Shown one piece after another: positions 7,942 through 16,282 of a stretch of 64,000 nucleotides of DNA. Below the pieces are notes generated by a model. The model was given only the letters and a program-made list of their open reading frames with translations, was not told where the DNA came from and searched no databases. The position numbers and the translations under genes are program-made. The stretch spans positions 248,001-312,000 of the forward strand of contig NZ_JAYSGI010000001.1 of the NCBI RefSeq assembly GCF_041912895.1. The letters run 5' to 3'. Origin of the DNA: Pelagerythrobacter sp041912895. GTDB taxonomy: Bacteria; Pseudomonadota; Alphaproteobacteria; Sphingomonadales; Sphingomonadaceae. The first letter of the stretch is position 1. Every line of letters begins with the position of its first letter.

Positions 7942-8097
7942 ATGACCCGGAAGTCCGCACCGAACGCAACTCACGACATGAAGACCGCGGGAAAACCTGC
8001 CTACCAGCGCCCGGTGTTGACTGAGCTCGATGTCGAGGCGACTGCCAACGGCGTCGTCGTCGGGCCCCAGCCGGAAAACGTCAGCTACATCAGCTGA
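7942..8097 (+). CDS. Lasso-peptide precursor A
   Basis: A 51-residue precursor placed last in the operon behind a strong ribosome site (AAAAAGGGGAGAAGG). The leader carries YQRPVL (Tyr21-Leu26), the YxxPxL motif read by B1, and Thr34 near the cleavage site. The best core is GVVVGPQPENVSYIS (Gly37-Ser51), where Gly1 and Glu9 would form a nine-residue macrolactam ring with a six-residue tail. The usual penultimate-leader Thr is then at -3 instead of -2; a start at Asn36 would put Thr at -2 but give a ten-residue ring. The C-terminal Ser fits the kinase, and Ser48, Tyr49 and Ser51 are possible modification sites. Confidence 0.88.
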   Translation: MTRKSAPNATHDMKTAGKPAYQRPVLTELDVEATANGVVVGPQPENVSYIS

Positions 8098-8170
8098 AGT
8101 TCGAAGATCGCCGCGCAGGCAATGTGCCGCGCGTTGCCGCCCGGCCGAAGCCGGGCGGGCAGGCGTATCG

Positions 8171-8695
8171 TCAGCCGCGCGAAGGGTAGATGCCCTCGAG
8201 AGCGATGATGAAGTTGATCCCCAGATAAGGGTTGCGGATGCTAAATGGCTGGCTTCCGCCGGCCGTTCCGATAGATCCGGGGGCCATGGTCCGGTCTTCT
8301 GCCGGATTCGGCGCGGCATAGATCGGGTTGCTGGCCGATGTGAGCCCCAGCATGTTCCCCTGTGGAGTCTGTTTGTCGGCTCCCGCAAGTTCGGCATGCA
8401 TGGTGTGGTTGTGGAGCGGCATCTCGTTGACCGACATGGTATGAGTTTCGGCCCCATCCATCTCGCCCTGCTGAATTGGCGCTAGGCCGGGGCCCGAACC
8501 CGGATGAACGGGAAACCTTCCACGAAGGTCCGGCAGGCCAAAAGTCGTTGTGCCATTGCCGCCGTAAGTGACGCCAAGAAGCGAAAACAGCGCTTGGTTT
8601 TGCGGGATGGACAGCAATTGGCCATTGCAAAATGCCCAGCCCTGTGGCGCGAAATTTCCAGCAAAAATAAGTAACTGTCCAATAAACGGATCCAT
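8171..8695 (-). CDS. Phage tail collar-domain protein (microcystin-dependent protein type)
   Basis: A 174-residue protein that starts MDPFIGQLLIFAGNFAPQGW and continues CNGQLL, GGNGTTTFGLPDLRGR and HNHTM, the full pattern of the tail-collar (PF07484) family. In bacteria these occur outside prophages, often in groups, with no settled function. AAGGAG precedes the ATG at 8695; a longer reading from 8893 lacks support. It lies opposite the lasso genes, between the precursor and the exporter, and no other phage gene is nearby. Confidence 0.85.
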   Translation of the reverse strand: MDPFIGQLLIFAGNFAPQGWAFCNGQLLSIPQNQALFSLLGVTYGGNGTTTFGLPDLRGRFPVHPGSGPGLAPIQQGEMDGAETHTMSVNEMPLHNHTMHAELAGADKQTPQGNMLGLTSASNPIYAAPNPAEDRTMAPGSIGTAGGSQPFSIRNPYLGINFIIALEGIYPSRG

Positions 8696-8964
8696 AGCAT
8701 CACTCCTTGAGTATTGTAGTTTCGTTCGCCGGGGTCGCGATATTTTCAGATTTTCTGACTCAACGCGCCGGGCGATTTTGGGCGTATACTTCGACCCTCC
8801 CGACGCCAAATTTGGACGGCTGTTTAGTATGTTCATATTGGATTGATTGGCTGTCCCGCTGCGAACAGCGCGTGTCCTTGGCAACCTCGGCAATCATCGT
8901 CATGAAAGACCCGTGGAGGTTTATTGAATCTCGACGAACTGCCACCGGGAAGGCCCATTCGCCG
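8696..8964. promoter_or_regulatory. Divergent intergenic region between collar gene and exporter
   Basis: This 269-bp gap is clearly more AT-rich than its surroundings and must carry the promoters of the leftward collar gene and probably of the rightward exporter. I could not pick convincing -35/-10 boxes. Near its right end a GGAGG (8915-8919) is followed by TTG (8924) opening a 14-codon ORF whose TGA overlaps the exporter ATG; this may be chance. Confidence 0.4.
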
Positions 8965-10728
8965 ATGACATCTCCTTCGGACACCTCCAATCCGGACGAT
9001 GTGCTCGCCCTCGAGGCGGGGTTGCTGCGCGCGCTTCACCGGTATCTCGGGCGCCGAATGTGGACGACCAGCGCGCTCGTCCTGCTCGCGGCCTTTGCCG
9101 AAGGCATCGGTCTCGTCGCGCTCGCGCCGCTGCTCGCGGCGGCGACGGGTGAGGGTGAGGGCCGTTGGTGGCGTGCGATCGAAGCGGCGCTGGGCCGTGC
9201 TGGTATCGAGACGGCGGACGGCCGGTTGCTGGCGATCGTCGCCGGCTTCGCGCTTCTGCTGCTACTGCGCGGGATCCTGATCCGGTGGCGCGACCTACGC
9301 CTCGCTTCGCACAATCTCGGGTTCGCCGACCGCCTCAGACTGGAAGTGATCGGCGCTCTCGCACGAGCGCCCTGGCAACGCGTGCCAGCGGCGCGGCGCA
9401 GCGATATCGAACATGCCATCCATTCCGATATTCGCCGGGTGCAGGCCGGGTCGCTCCAGGCGCTGCGCGCGGTCGCCAGTCTGTCGCTCGCGCTGGCGCA
9501 GACGGTCGCGGCGCTCATCATCTCCTGGCAGCTTGCCCTCGTTTCGCTCGCGGCGCTCATGCTCGTGGCCGTGCCGCTGGTGCCGCGCATTCTCAGGGCG
9601 CGAAAGCTTGGGCTGGACGCTACGCAATACGGGCGTCGGACGCACGATGTGCTCGCTCGCTTCCTGTCTGGACTCAAGCTCTATAAGGCGCACGGGCGCG
9701 AAGCGGCGTTCGTCGCGGATTACGACGATACGCTGCAGGCCATGCGCGGCAGGTCGTTCGCCTTCGCCGCCGCGCAGGCGGACGTGGCGTTTCTCACGCA
9801 ACTGGGGGCGAGCATCGTGCTGGCGGGCGTGGCGCTTGCGGGGCTGCTGTGGCTGGAGCTTCCGTTCGCTGTCATTGGGCTGTTTGTGGTGATCTTCGCC
9901 AGGCTCGCCCAGCAGGCCTTCGCAATGGTTCAGGGCGCGCAGGCTTACGGGCATATGCTGCCGGCATTCGAAAGCCTGCGCGCGCTCAAGACCGAGATGC
10001 CGACAGCGATCGAGCGAAGCGCGAGTAAAGCGCCGAGGCGCGGCCCTGCTACCGGCCCGATGCGGCTTGCCGTGGACGGATTGACATATGGCATCGAGCC
10101 GGACGGCCCGACGATCCTGCGTCATGCGACCTTCGAGGTGGCGCCCGGGGAGGTCGTCGCGCTGGTGGGCGTTTCTGGCGCGGGCAAGACGACGTTGCTC
10201 GATATCCTGATCGGCATGATCGCGCCGCAGGCGGGCACGATCCGGATGGACGGGTACACGATCGCGGGCGAACTCCCTGCAGACTTGCGCAGCGCTATCG
10301 CCTATGTGCCGCAAGAGACGACGTTCTTCGATAGCGACCTGCGGCACAACATGCAGGCCCTGGCCCCCGATGCGAGCGATGCCGAGATCTGGGAGGCGTT
10401 GCGGCTGGTCGAAGCCGACCAGATCTCGGCGATCGCAGCGGCCGGTCTGGATGCGCGCCTCGGCGAAATGGGCCAGCAATTTTCGGGCGGCGAGCGCCAG
10501 AGGCTGGGGCTGGCACGCGCGATCCTGCGACGACCGCGGCTGCTGATCCTGGACGAGGCGCTTTCCGCTCTCGATCGCGCGCTCGAACGGCGCATCCTGG
10601 CGCGTCTCAATGAAGTGTCGGACCGGATGACGATCCTCATCGTGACCCACCGCTTGCCGCACGGCGTCGACATCAACCGAGTGCTTACGCTGGAAAGCGG
10701 GGTTCTTTCGGTTACGTCAGCCAGCTAA
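8965..10728 (+). CDS. Lasso-peptide ABC exporter (McjD-like)
   Basis: This 587-residue half-transporter fuses an N-terminal membrane domain (about six helices, residues 25-300) to an ATPase domain with Walker A GVSGAGKT (402-409), signature SGGERQ (507-512) and Walker B LILDEAL with Asp530-Glu531. Such exporters pump out the mature lasso peptide and give self-immunity. I chose the ATG at 8965 with GGGAAGG upstream; in-frame ATGs at 8902 and 8707 lack ribosome sites. It lies about 870 bp beyond the precursor, beyond the collar gene. Confidence 0.85.
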   Translation: MTSPSDTSNPDDVLALEAGLLRALHRYLGRRMWTTSALVLLAAFAEGIGLVALAPLLAAATGEGEGRWWRAIEAALGRAGIETADGRLLAIVAGFALLLLLRGILIRWRDLRLASHNLGFADRLRLEVIGALARAPWQRVPAARRSDIEHAIHSDIRRVQAGSLQALRAVASLSLALAQTVAALIISWQLALVSLAALMLVAVPLVPRILRARKLGLDATQYGRRTHDVLARFLSGLKLYKAHGREAAFVADYDDTLQAMRGRSFAFAAAQADVAFLTQLGASIVLAGVALAGLLWLELPFAVIGLFVVIFARLAQQAFAMVQGAQAYGHMLPAFESLRALKTEMPTAIERSASKAPRRGPATGPMRLAVDGLTYGIEPDGPTILRHATFEVAPGEVVALVGVSGAGKTTLLDILIGMIAPQAGTIRMDGYTIAGELPADLRSAIAYVPQETTFFDSDLRHNMQALAPDASDAEIWEALRLVEADQISAIAAAGLDARLGEMGQQFSGGERQRLGLARAILRRPRLLILDEALSALDRALERRILARLNEVSDRMTILIVTHRLPHGVDINRVLTLESGVLSVTSAS

Positions 10729-10822
10729 GCGGGCCAGGTCACAGAATCCAAGTCGGTCGGGCCGCGAAGCTGACGGAAATGGTCCGGGCGACACCGACGC
10801 TTGGCGATGCTAACGGCTGCGG

Positions 10823-11530
10823 ATGCGCGACGACGCCTCTTCCGACACGTCCGGCTTCTTCAACCAGAAGATGGCGGAAGGGTACGACCGCCGGAACAGC
10901 GGGCTTCAGCCGATCTCGGAATGCCTGCACTTTCTCATGCGGCTGGTGCTTGTCGACCTTCCCGCCGACGCGCGGGTGCTGTGCGTCGGCGTGGGCACGG
11001 GGGCGGAAGTCCTCTCGCTGGCCGAAGCCCGTCCAGGCTGGTCTTTCGTCGGTGTCGATCCCTCGGCTGAGATGCTCGACGTCGGGCGGGCGCGACTCGA
11101 ACGGGCAGGGGTGCTGGATCGCTGCCGGCTGGTCGAAGGATATGTCGAGGATGTGGACGACGACGGGTTCGACGCGGTCGTCAGCCTGCTGGTCGCCCAC
11201 TTCGTCCAGTGCGAAGACCGCGCCGCCTTTTATCGCGCCATCCACGATCGCCTGAAACCCGGCGGGCGCTTCGTGAGCGCGGAGATCAGCGGCGATCTGG
11301 ACAGTCCGGAATTTCCCGCGATGATCGAGGACTGGAAGCAGGTCCAAACGGTTATGGGAGCGACCGAGGAATCGCTGGCGGCGCTCCCCGACATGCTGCG
11401 GACCAAGCTCGGTGTGGTGTCGGCCGGCGAGACCGAAGCGTTATGGCGCGATGCGGGATTCTCGCACCCGATCGCCTTTTTCCAAGCGTTCATGATCCGC
11501 GGCTGGCATGCGTTGAAGAGAACGGCGTAA
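10823..11530 (+). CDS. Class I SAM-dependent methyltransferase
   Basis: A 235-residue Rossmann methyltransferase with motif I VLCVGVGTGAE (52-62) and the acidic VGVDPSAEML (77-86), then a late motif GGRFVSAEISGD. The substrate is not visible. The gene follows the exporter by 94 bp on the same strand, so it could tailor the lasso peptide (C-terminal O-methylation is known in other lasso systems), but a C-terminal phosphate would compete for that site and it may belong to neither neighbour. Confidence 0.8.
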   Translation: MRDDASSDTSGFFNQKMAEGYDRRNSGLQPISECLHFLMRLVLVDLPADARVLCVGVGTGAEVLSLAEARPGWSFVGVDPSAEMLDVGRARLERAGVLDRCRLVEGYVEDVDDDGFDAVVSLLVAHFVQCEDRAAFYRAIHDRLKPGGRFVSAEISGDLDSPEFPAMIEDWKQVQTVMGATEESLAALPDMLRTKLGVVSAGETEALWRDAGFSHPIAFFQAFMIRGWHALKRTA

Positions 11531-11666
11531 AGCCTTTGTATCGCGACCCTTGAGCCGAGAGGGCTGCTTTCGTGCGGAGGGCAGACCGGGATCGCACGTC
11601 GCAAGGCTCCTGCTTTGGCAAGTTTTGGCTTTTTCAAACACGGCTGCACGGATATCGCCGGTGGAT

Positions 11667-12542
11667 ATGGCAAGCGACCTCGAACCGAATGTTTCGCCGG
11701 TGGACCACGTGCCGTCGGTGGACGAGGAAGACCATCTGGCGTTGGCAGCGGCTCGGCATCCCGGCGTCTTACTTTGCACGGTGGTCGGGATCGACGGGAG
11801 TTTTTCGCGACGTCTCGGCTCGCAGCTGGCCGTGATGCCGGATGGGCGCGTGGTCGGGAATCTGGCGGACGGATGCCTCGAAGAGCAGCTCAAGGCTGAC
11901 GGCCGGGCGACCGCGTCGCCCGTCACCAGGCGGTACGGGAAAGGTTCTGAGATAATCGACTTCCGCCTGCCTTGTGGCGGAGGGCTCGACATTCTCATCG
12001 ATCCATCGCCGGACCGCGCCGCGTGCGCCGCGGCGGTGCGTGACCTTGCGCAGCGCCGCACGGCGTGCGTGGCTCTGGCGCCGAACCCGTTTCTCTCCGC
12101 CCGGCTCTACATCCCCCGCCTCGTAGTGCGGGCATTCGGCGAAGGGCCGGAAGTCGACGCGTTGCAGGCGGTAGCCGCCGCGGCGGGCATCGCTTGCGAG
12201 GTGGTGACGAAATCCAACCTGTCGCTCGGCCGTCGCAGCGAATTGCCGCCCGCCGACCGATGGTCCGCGGTCGTCACGCTGTTTCACGATCACGAATGGG
12301 AGACCGCGTTGCTGGAGGAGGCGTTGGAAAGCGATGCCTTCTACATCGGTGCGCAAGGGGGCCTGAACGCGCGCTCGGCGCGGGTGGACGAATTGCGACG
12401 CAGCGGCGCGACCGATGCCGATCTCGGCCGCATCCGCAGCCCGATCGGCACGCCGACCGGCAGCCGCAGCCCGCACGCGCTGGCGCTGTCCATCCTGGCC
12501 GAGGTCGCCGGTGAATATGAACGCCTCCGCCCCGCCGCTTGA
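11667..12542 (+). CDS. XdhC/PaoD-family molybdoenzyme maturation factor
   Basis: A 291-residue protein with an N-terminal XdhC/CoxI domain (PGVLLCTVVGIDGSFSRRLG, 32-51; GNLADGCLEEQL, 64-75) and a C-terminal Rossmann domain (IGAQGGLNARSARVDEL). The family binds molybdenum cofactor, helps add the terminal sulfido ligand and loads it into xanthine-oxidase-type enzymes. It overlaps the MocA-like gene by 26 bp and faces paoABC, its likely client. The ATG at 11667 is preferred to the ATG at 11550, which extends with unconserved sequence. Confidence 0.85.
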   Translation: MASDLEPNVSPVDHVPSVDEEDHLALAAARHPGVLLCTVVGIDGSFSRRLGSQLAVMPDGRVVGNLADGCLEEQLKADGRATASPVTRRYGKGSEIIDFRLPCGGGLDILIDPSPDRAACAAAVRDLAQRRTACVALAPNPFLSARLYIPRLVVRAFGEGPEVDALQAVAAAAGIACEVVTKSNLSLGRRSELPPADRWSAVVTLFHDHEWETALLEEALESDAFYIGAQGGLNARSARVDELRRSGATDADLGRIRSPIGTPTGSRSPHALALSILAEVAGEYERLRPAA

Positions 12543-13134
12543 TCGCTCGATCGCGTTCGCGCTGCTGGCGGCAGGCAGGGGGAGCCGGTTCGGCGGCGGC
12601 AAGATCGACGCGATGCTTGGGGCCAAGCCCGTATGGCGCTGGGCGGCGGATACAGCCGATGCCGCAGGGTTTGCGACTCGTATCCTGATCGTTGGCGAGG
12701 ATGATCGAGGTGCGGGGACGGTCGGAGACGGATGGTCGATCGCCGTCAATCCCGACCCGCAAGCAGGTGTCGCCGGGTCGATCAAGTTGGCCTGCTCGCA
12801 CGCCGCCAAGCACCGGCGGCTGGTTATCGCGCTCGCCGACATGCCGTTCGTCGAACGCAAGCACTTCCGCGCGCTGGCGCTGGCCGATGGAGTCGCCTTC
12901 ACGCGCTATCCGTCGGGCCAGGACGGAGTCCCGGCCGCATTTCCGCGAGACGATTTCGGCAAGCTCGAAACCCTCGAAGGCGATCGGGGCGCTGCCAGCC
13001 TGCCATGGGGTGCAGGCAGGGCTTCGATCAGCCCACGCGCGTCCGAAAGCCTGATCGACATCGATACCCGCGAACAGCTCGAAATGGCGCGCGCGATGCT
13101 CTCGGCGCGCCCGGCCGATGATGTGTCAGGCTAG
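12517..13134 (+). CDS. MocA-like molybdenum cofactor cytidylyltransferase
   Basis: A 205-residue nucleotidyltransferase with the N-terminal signature LAAGRGSRFGGGK (17-29) and later ALADMPFVERKHF. MocA-type enzymes turn Mo-molybdopterin into the cytosine dinucleotide form used by xanthine-oxidase-family aldehyde oxidoreductases such as PaoABC. Its start lies inside the XdhC-like gene and its end overlaps the convergent paoC by 9 bp. A MobA-like guanylyl enzyme is less likely given this neighbourhood. Confidence 0.82.
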   Translation: MNASAPPLDRSIAFALLAAGRGSRFGGGKIDAMLGAKPVWRWAADTADAAGFATRILIVGEDDRGAGTVGDGWSIAVNPDPQAGVAGSIKLACSHAAKHRRLVIALADMPFVERKHFRALALADGVAFTRYPSGQDGVPAAFPRDDFGKLETLEGDRGAASLPWGAGRASISPRASESLIDIDTREQLEMARAMLSARPADDVSG

Positions 13135-15324
13135 GGCCGGCAGGCCCTCGATCAGCTTGTCGAGCGTGATCGGATAGTCCCGCACGCGCACGCCGGTGGC
13201 ATTGTAGATCGCGTTCGCCACCGCCGCGCCGGGGCCGCAGATGCCCAGTTCGCCCACGCCCTTGGCCTTCAGCGGACTGATGATCGGATCGAGCGTATCG
13301 AGGAAGATCACCTCCTGCTCCGGAATGTCCGCGTGAACCGGAACCTCGTATGCCGCGAGATCGTGGTTGACGAAGAAGCCGAAGCGCTTGTCGACCGCCA
13401 GCTCCTCCATCAGCGCCGATCCGGCCGACATGACCATCGCGCCGATGACCTGGCTGCGCGCCGACAACGGGTTGAGAATGCGCCCGGCATCGCACACCGC
13501 GAGCATGCGGCGGATGCGGACTTCGCCGGTGTAGGCGTCGACGCCGACTTCGCAAAAGTGCCCGGCATATGTGCCCATGTCGTAATCTTGCTGGAAATCG
13601 CCGAATTCCATCTCGCCGTCGGCCGACAGTGGCGCGGCTTCGGCCAGTTGGCGGCTCTTGCTGCCTTCGCGAACCTCGCCGTCGGCGAACTCCGCGCGGT
13701 CCGGATCGAAGCCGAACTTGTCGGCGATCGCCTTGCGCAGTTCGACGCAGGCCGCGTAGACTCCCGCGGTAGAGCTTGCCGCGCCCCACTGTCCGCCAGA
13801 GCCCGACGACACGGGAAATTCGGAATCGCCCAAATGGACCGTAACGTCCTCCAGCGGCACGCCCATGCACTCGGCAGCGGTCTGCGCCATGATCGTGTAG
13901 CTGCCAGTGCCGATGTCGGTCATGTCGGTGGAGACCGAAATTCTTCCCTCGATATCGATGCCTACCCGCGCGGCCGACTTGGCTACCGGCGCTCCGCGAT
14001 AACCGGCGGCGACGCCCATGCCGATCAGCCATTTGCCGTCGCGGACCGAAGCCGGCCGCGCCTGGCGCTTGTTCCAGCCGAAGCGCTTCGCGCCTTCGCG
14101 CAGCGCCTCGACCAGATGGCGATCCGAAAAGCGCTTGGAGGGATCGCCGGGCGACTTGTCGGGCTCGTTGCGGATGCGCAGTTCGATGGGGTCGATGTCC
14201 AGCGCCTCGGCCAGCTCGTCCATCGCGACTTCCAGCGCGAGGTGGCCGACCGCCTCGCCCGGCGCGCGCATGGCGTTGCCTTCGGGCAGGTCGAGGTCCG
14301 AGATGTAGCTCGCGGTGAGGTTGTCGGCCCCGGCATAGAGCGACCGCGTCTGCGCGGCGCCGTTCTCCGCATCTCCGCCGGGCAAGTTGCCCGACCAGCA
14401 TTCGTGCGCCATCGCGGCGATCTTGCCGTCGCGCCCCGCACCGATGCGGACGCGCTGGATCGTGGCGGGGCGGTGGGTCGCGTTGTTGATCATAAGTGGC
14501 CGCTGCATCGCGATCTTCACCGGGCGCTTGGCGGCTTTGGCGCCCAGCGCCGCGAGCACCGCTTCGGACCGGACGAACAGCTTGCCGCCGAACCCGCCGC
14601 CGATGAACGGCGAATCGATCCGCACGTTCTCCTTCGGCATATTCAGGATGCTCGCCACGGCCTGCTTGCTCCAGTCGATCATCTGGTTGCTGGTCCACAG
14701 CGTCAGCTTGTCGCCCTCCCACGCGGCGATGGTCGCGAACGGCTCCATCATCGCGTGGCTTTCATCGGGCGTGGTGTAGGTCTGATCGAACTGCACGGGA
14801 GCGGCGGCGAAAGCCTTGTCGAAATCGCCGTTCTTCTTGATGTCCTCCGGCACGCCCCAGCCGCGCGCGATCTTGGCGCCGTCCTTGACCTTGGCGAGTT
14901 CGTATCGCCCTTTCTCCGTATCGTAGGTCGTGCGGATCAGCGCGGCGGCGGCGCGCGCCTGCTCGAAGGTTTCGGCGACCACGCAGGCGATTGCCTGATG
15001 GTAGTGCGCGATCTTGCGTCCGCCGAACAGCGGCGCAGTGTTGTAGTCGCTCGTGCCGACGGGATCGGTCTCGGTTGCGGCCACGACAGCAATGACGCCG
15101 GGCGCAGCGCGCGCCTCGTCGAGGTCCATCGAGGCGATCGAACCCTTCGCGATCCCCGCGCCCACGATGTAGCCGTAGGCTTGCCCGGCCGCGACATCAT
15201 GCCGCTCGTAGGCGTAGGGCGCAGTGCCGGTGACCTTGCGTGGGCCATCGATCCGCTTGGTCGATTTGCCGACAATCCTGGGGTCGGAAAACGTTTTGTC
15301 GGTGGCAGGGGCTTCGAATTTCAT
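13126..15324 (-). CDS. paoC: Aldehyde oxidoreductase molybdenum-binding subunit PaoC
   Basis: A 732-residue xanthine dehydrogenase-family large subunit starting with the typical GKSTKRIDGPRKVTGTAPYA and ending with KGVGELGICG, where the Glu is the catalytic base. It binds the molybdenum-MCD cofactor and oxidises aldehydes (in E. coli, aromatic ones, in the periplasm). It follows paoB by 3 bp as the last gene of the minus-strand operon. The exact substrate is unknown. Confidence 0.88.
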   Translation of the reverse strand: MKFEAPATDKTFSDPRIVGKSTKRIDGPRKVTGTAPYAYERHDVAAGQAYGYIVGAGIAKGSIASMDLDEARAAPGVIAVVAATETDPVGTSDYNTAPLFGGRKIAHYHQAIACVVAETFEQARAAAALIRTTYDTEKGRYELAKVKDGAKIARGWGVPEDIKKNGDFDKAFAAAPVQFDQTYTTPDESHAMMEPFATIAAWEGDKLTLWTSNQMIDWSKQAVASILNMPKENVRIDSPFIGGGFGGKLFVRSEAVLAALGAKAAKRPVKIAMQRPLMINNATHRPATIQRVRIGAGRDGKIAAMAHECWSGNLPGGDAENGAAQTRSLYAGADNLTASYISDLDLPEGNAMRAPGEAVGHLALEVAMDELAEALDIDPIELRIRNEPDKSPGDPSKRFSDRHLVEALREGAKRFGWNKRQARPASVRDGKWLIGMGVAAGYRGAPVAKSAARVGIDIEGRISVSTDMTDIGTGSYTIMAQTAAECMGVPLEDVTVHLGDSEFPVSSGSGGQWGAASSTAGVYAACVELRKAIADKFGFDPDRAEFADGEVREGSKSRQLAEAAPLSADGEMEFGDFQQDYDMGTYAGHFCEVGVDAYTGEVRIRRMLAVCDAGRILNPLSARSQVIGAMVMSAGSALMEELAVDKRFGFFVNHDLAAYEVPVHADIPEQEVIFLDTLDPIISPLKAKGVGELGICGPGAAVANAIYNATGVRVRDYPITLDKLIEGLPALA

Positions 15325-15327
15325 GGC

Positions 15328-16278
15328 TCAGTTCCTCGCCTCGGCCAGGATCGCGGCGAGCGTCCGCTCGGCGAGCGCGATCTTGAAGCGGTTGTCGTCG
15401 CGCGGCCGCGCGTCGGCGAACGCGGCTCTGGTGGCCGCCGCGGCGCCTTGCGGCAATGCCGTATCGGCGGCTGACGTGCGCCACGGGCGGGGCGCAACGC
15501 CGCCGAAAGCCAAGCGGCCGGTGCCGTCGGGCTGCACGACCGCCGCGACCGAGACGAGCGCGAAGGCGTAAGAAGCGCGATCGCGCACCTTGCGATAGAA
15601 ATGCGTGCCGCCCGGCGGCTTTGGCAGCGTGACGTGGGTGATCATCTCGCCGCGCTCGAGCGCCGTCTCGATTTCCGGGGTATCGCCCCACAGACGGTGG
15701 AATTCGCCGATGGGAATCGAGCGAGTACCGCCTTCGGGCGTCACCGTCTCGACCACCGCGTCGAGCACGCTCAGCGCGTTGGCCATGTCGCCGGGATACG
15801 TCGCGATACAGGTGTCGGACACGCCGACCACGCCGAGCTGGCGCGAATAGCCCTCCAGCGCGCCGCAACCGCTGCCGGGGTTACGCTTGTTGCAGGGCAT
15901 GTTCGGATCATAGAAATAGGGGCACCGGGTGCGCTGCAGCAGGTTGCCCCCGGTCGTCGCCTTGTTGCGCAACTGCCCGCTCGCGCCCGCCTGGATCGCG
16001 CGGGTGAGCACGGCGTAGTCGCGGCGAACGCGCGGATGGGCCGAGAGCGCGGTGTTGCTGACGAAGGTTCCGATCCGCAGCCCGCCCTCGGGGGTGTCCT
16101 CGATCGTATCGAGGCCGAGATCCTGCACGTCGACGAGATGCGTCGGCGTCTCGATTTCGAGCTTCATGAGATCGAGCAGGTTGGTACCGCCGGCGATGAA
16201 TTTCGCCCCCTGCCTGCTGGCGACGGCCGTTGCGGCTTCTTGGGGGCTCTTGGCGCGCTCGTAAGTGAAACTGCGCAT
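15328..16278 (-). CDS. paoB: Aldehyde oxidoreductase FAD-binding subunit PaoB
   Basis: A 316-residue FAD subunit with the flavin motif KFIAGGTNLLDLMK (26-39) and TTGGNLLQRTRCPYF. The following segment has Cys residues at CPYF, MPCNKR and GSGCGA, matching the extra [4Fe-4S] cluster seen in PaoB and 4-hydroxybenzoyl-CoA reductase but not in standard xanthine dehydrogenases. It passes electrons from the molybdenum centre towards the acceptor. It starts 4 bp after paoA. Confidence 0.88.
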   Translation of the reverse strand: MRSFTYERAKSPQEAATAVASRQGAKFIAGGTNLLDLMKLEIETPTHLVDVQDLGLDTIEDTPEGGLRIGTFVSNTALSAHPRVRRDYAVLTRAIQAGASGQLRNKATTGGNLLQRTRCPYFYDPNMPCNKRNPGSGCGALEGYSRQLGVVGVSDTCIATYPGDMANALSVLDAVVETVTPEGGTRSIPIGEFHRLWGDTPEIETALERGEMITHVTLPKPPGGTHFYRKVRDRASYAFALVSVAAVVQPDGTGRLAFGGVAPRPWRTSAADTALPQGAAAATRAAFADARPRDDNRFKIALAERTLAAILAEARN

Positions 16279-16282
16279 CGGC

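Noticed and set aside
8171..8695. Prophage remnant
   Set aside because: Only the single collar-domain gene is phage-like; such proteins commonly stand alone in bacteria and no capsid, terminase or integrase gene is near.
13333..15474. A 713-codon open frame opposite paoC
   Set aside because: Antisense shadow of the molybdenum subunit; composition rich in Arg/Ala/Gly without motifs.
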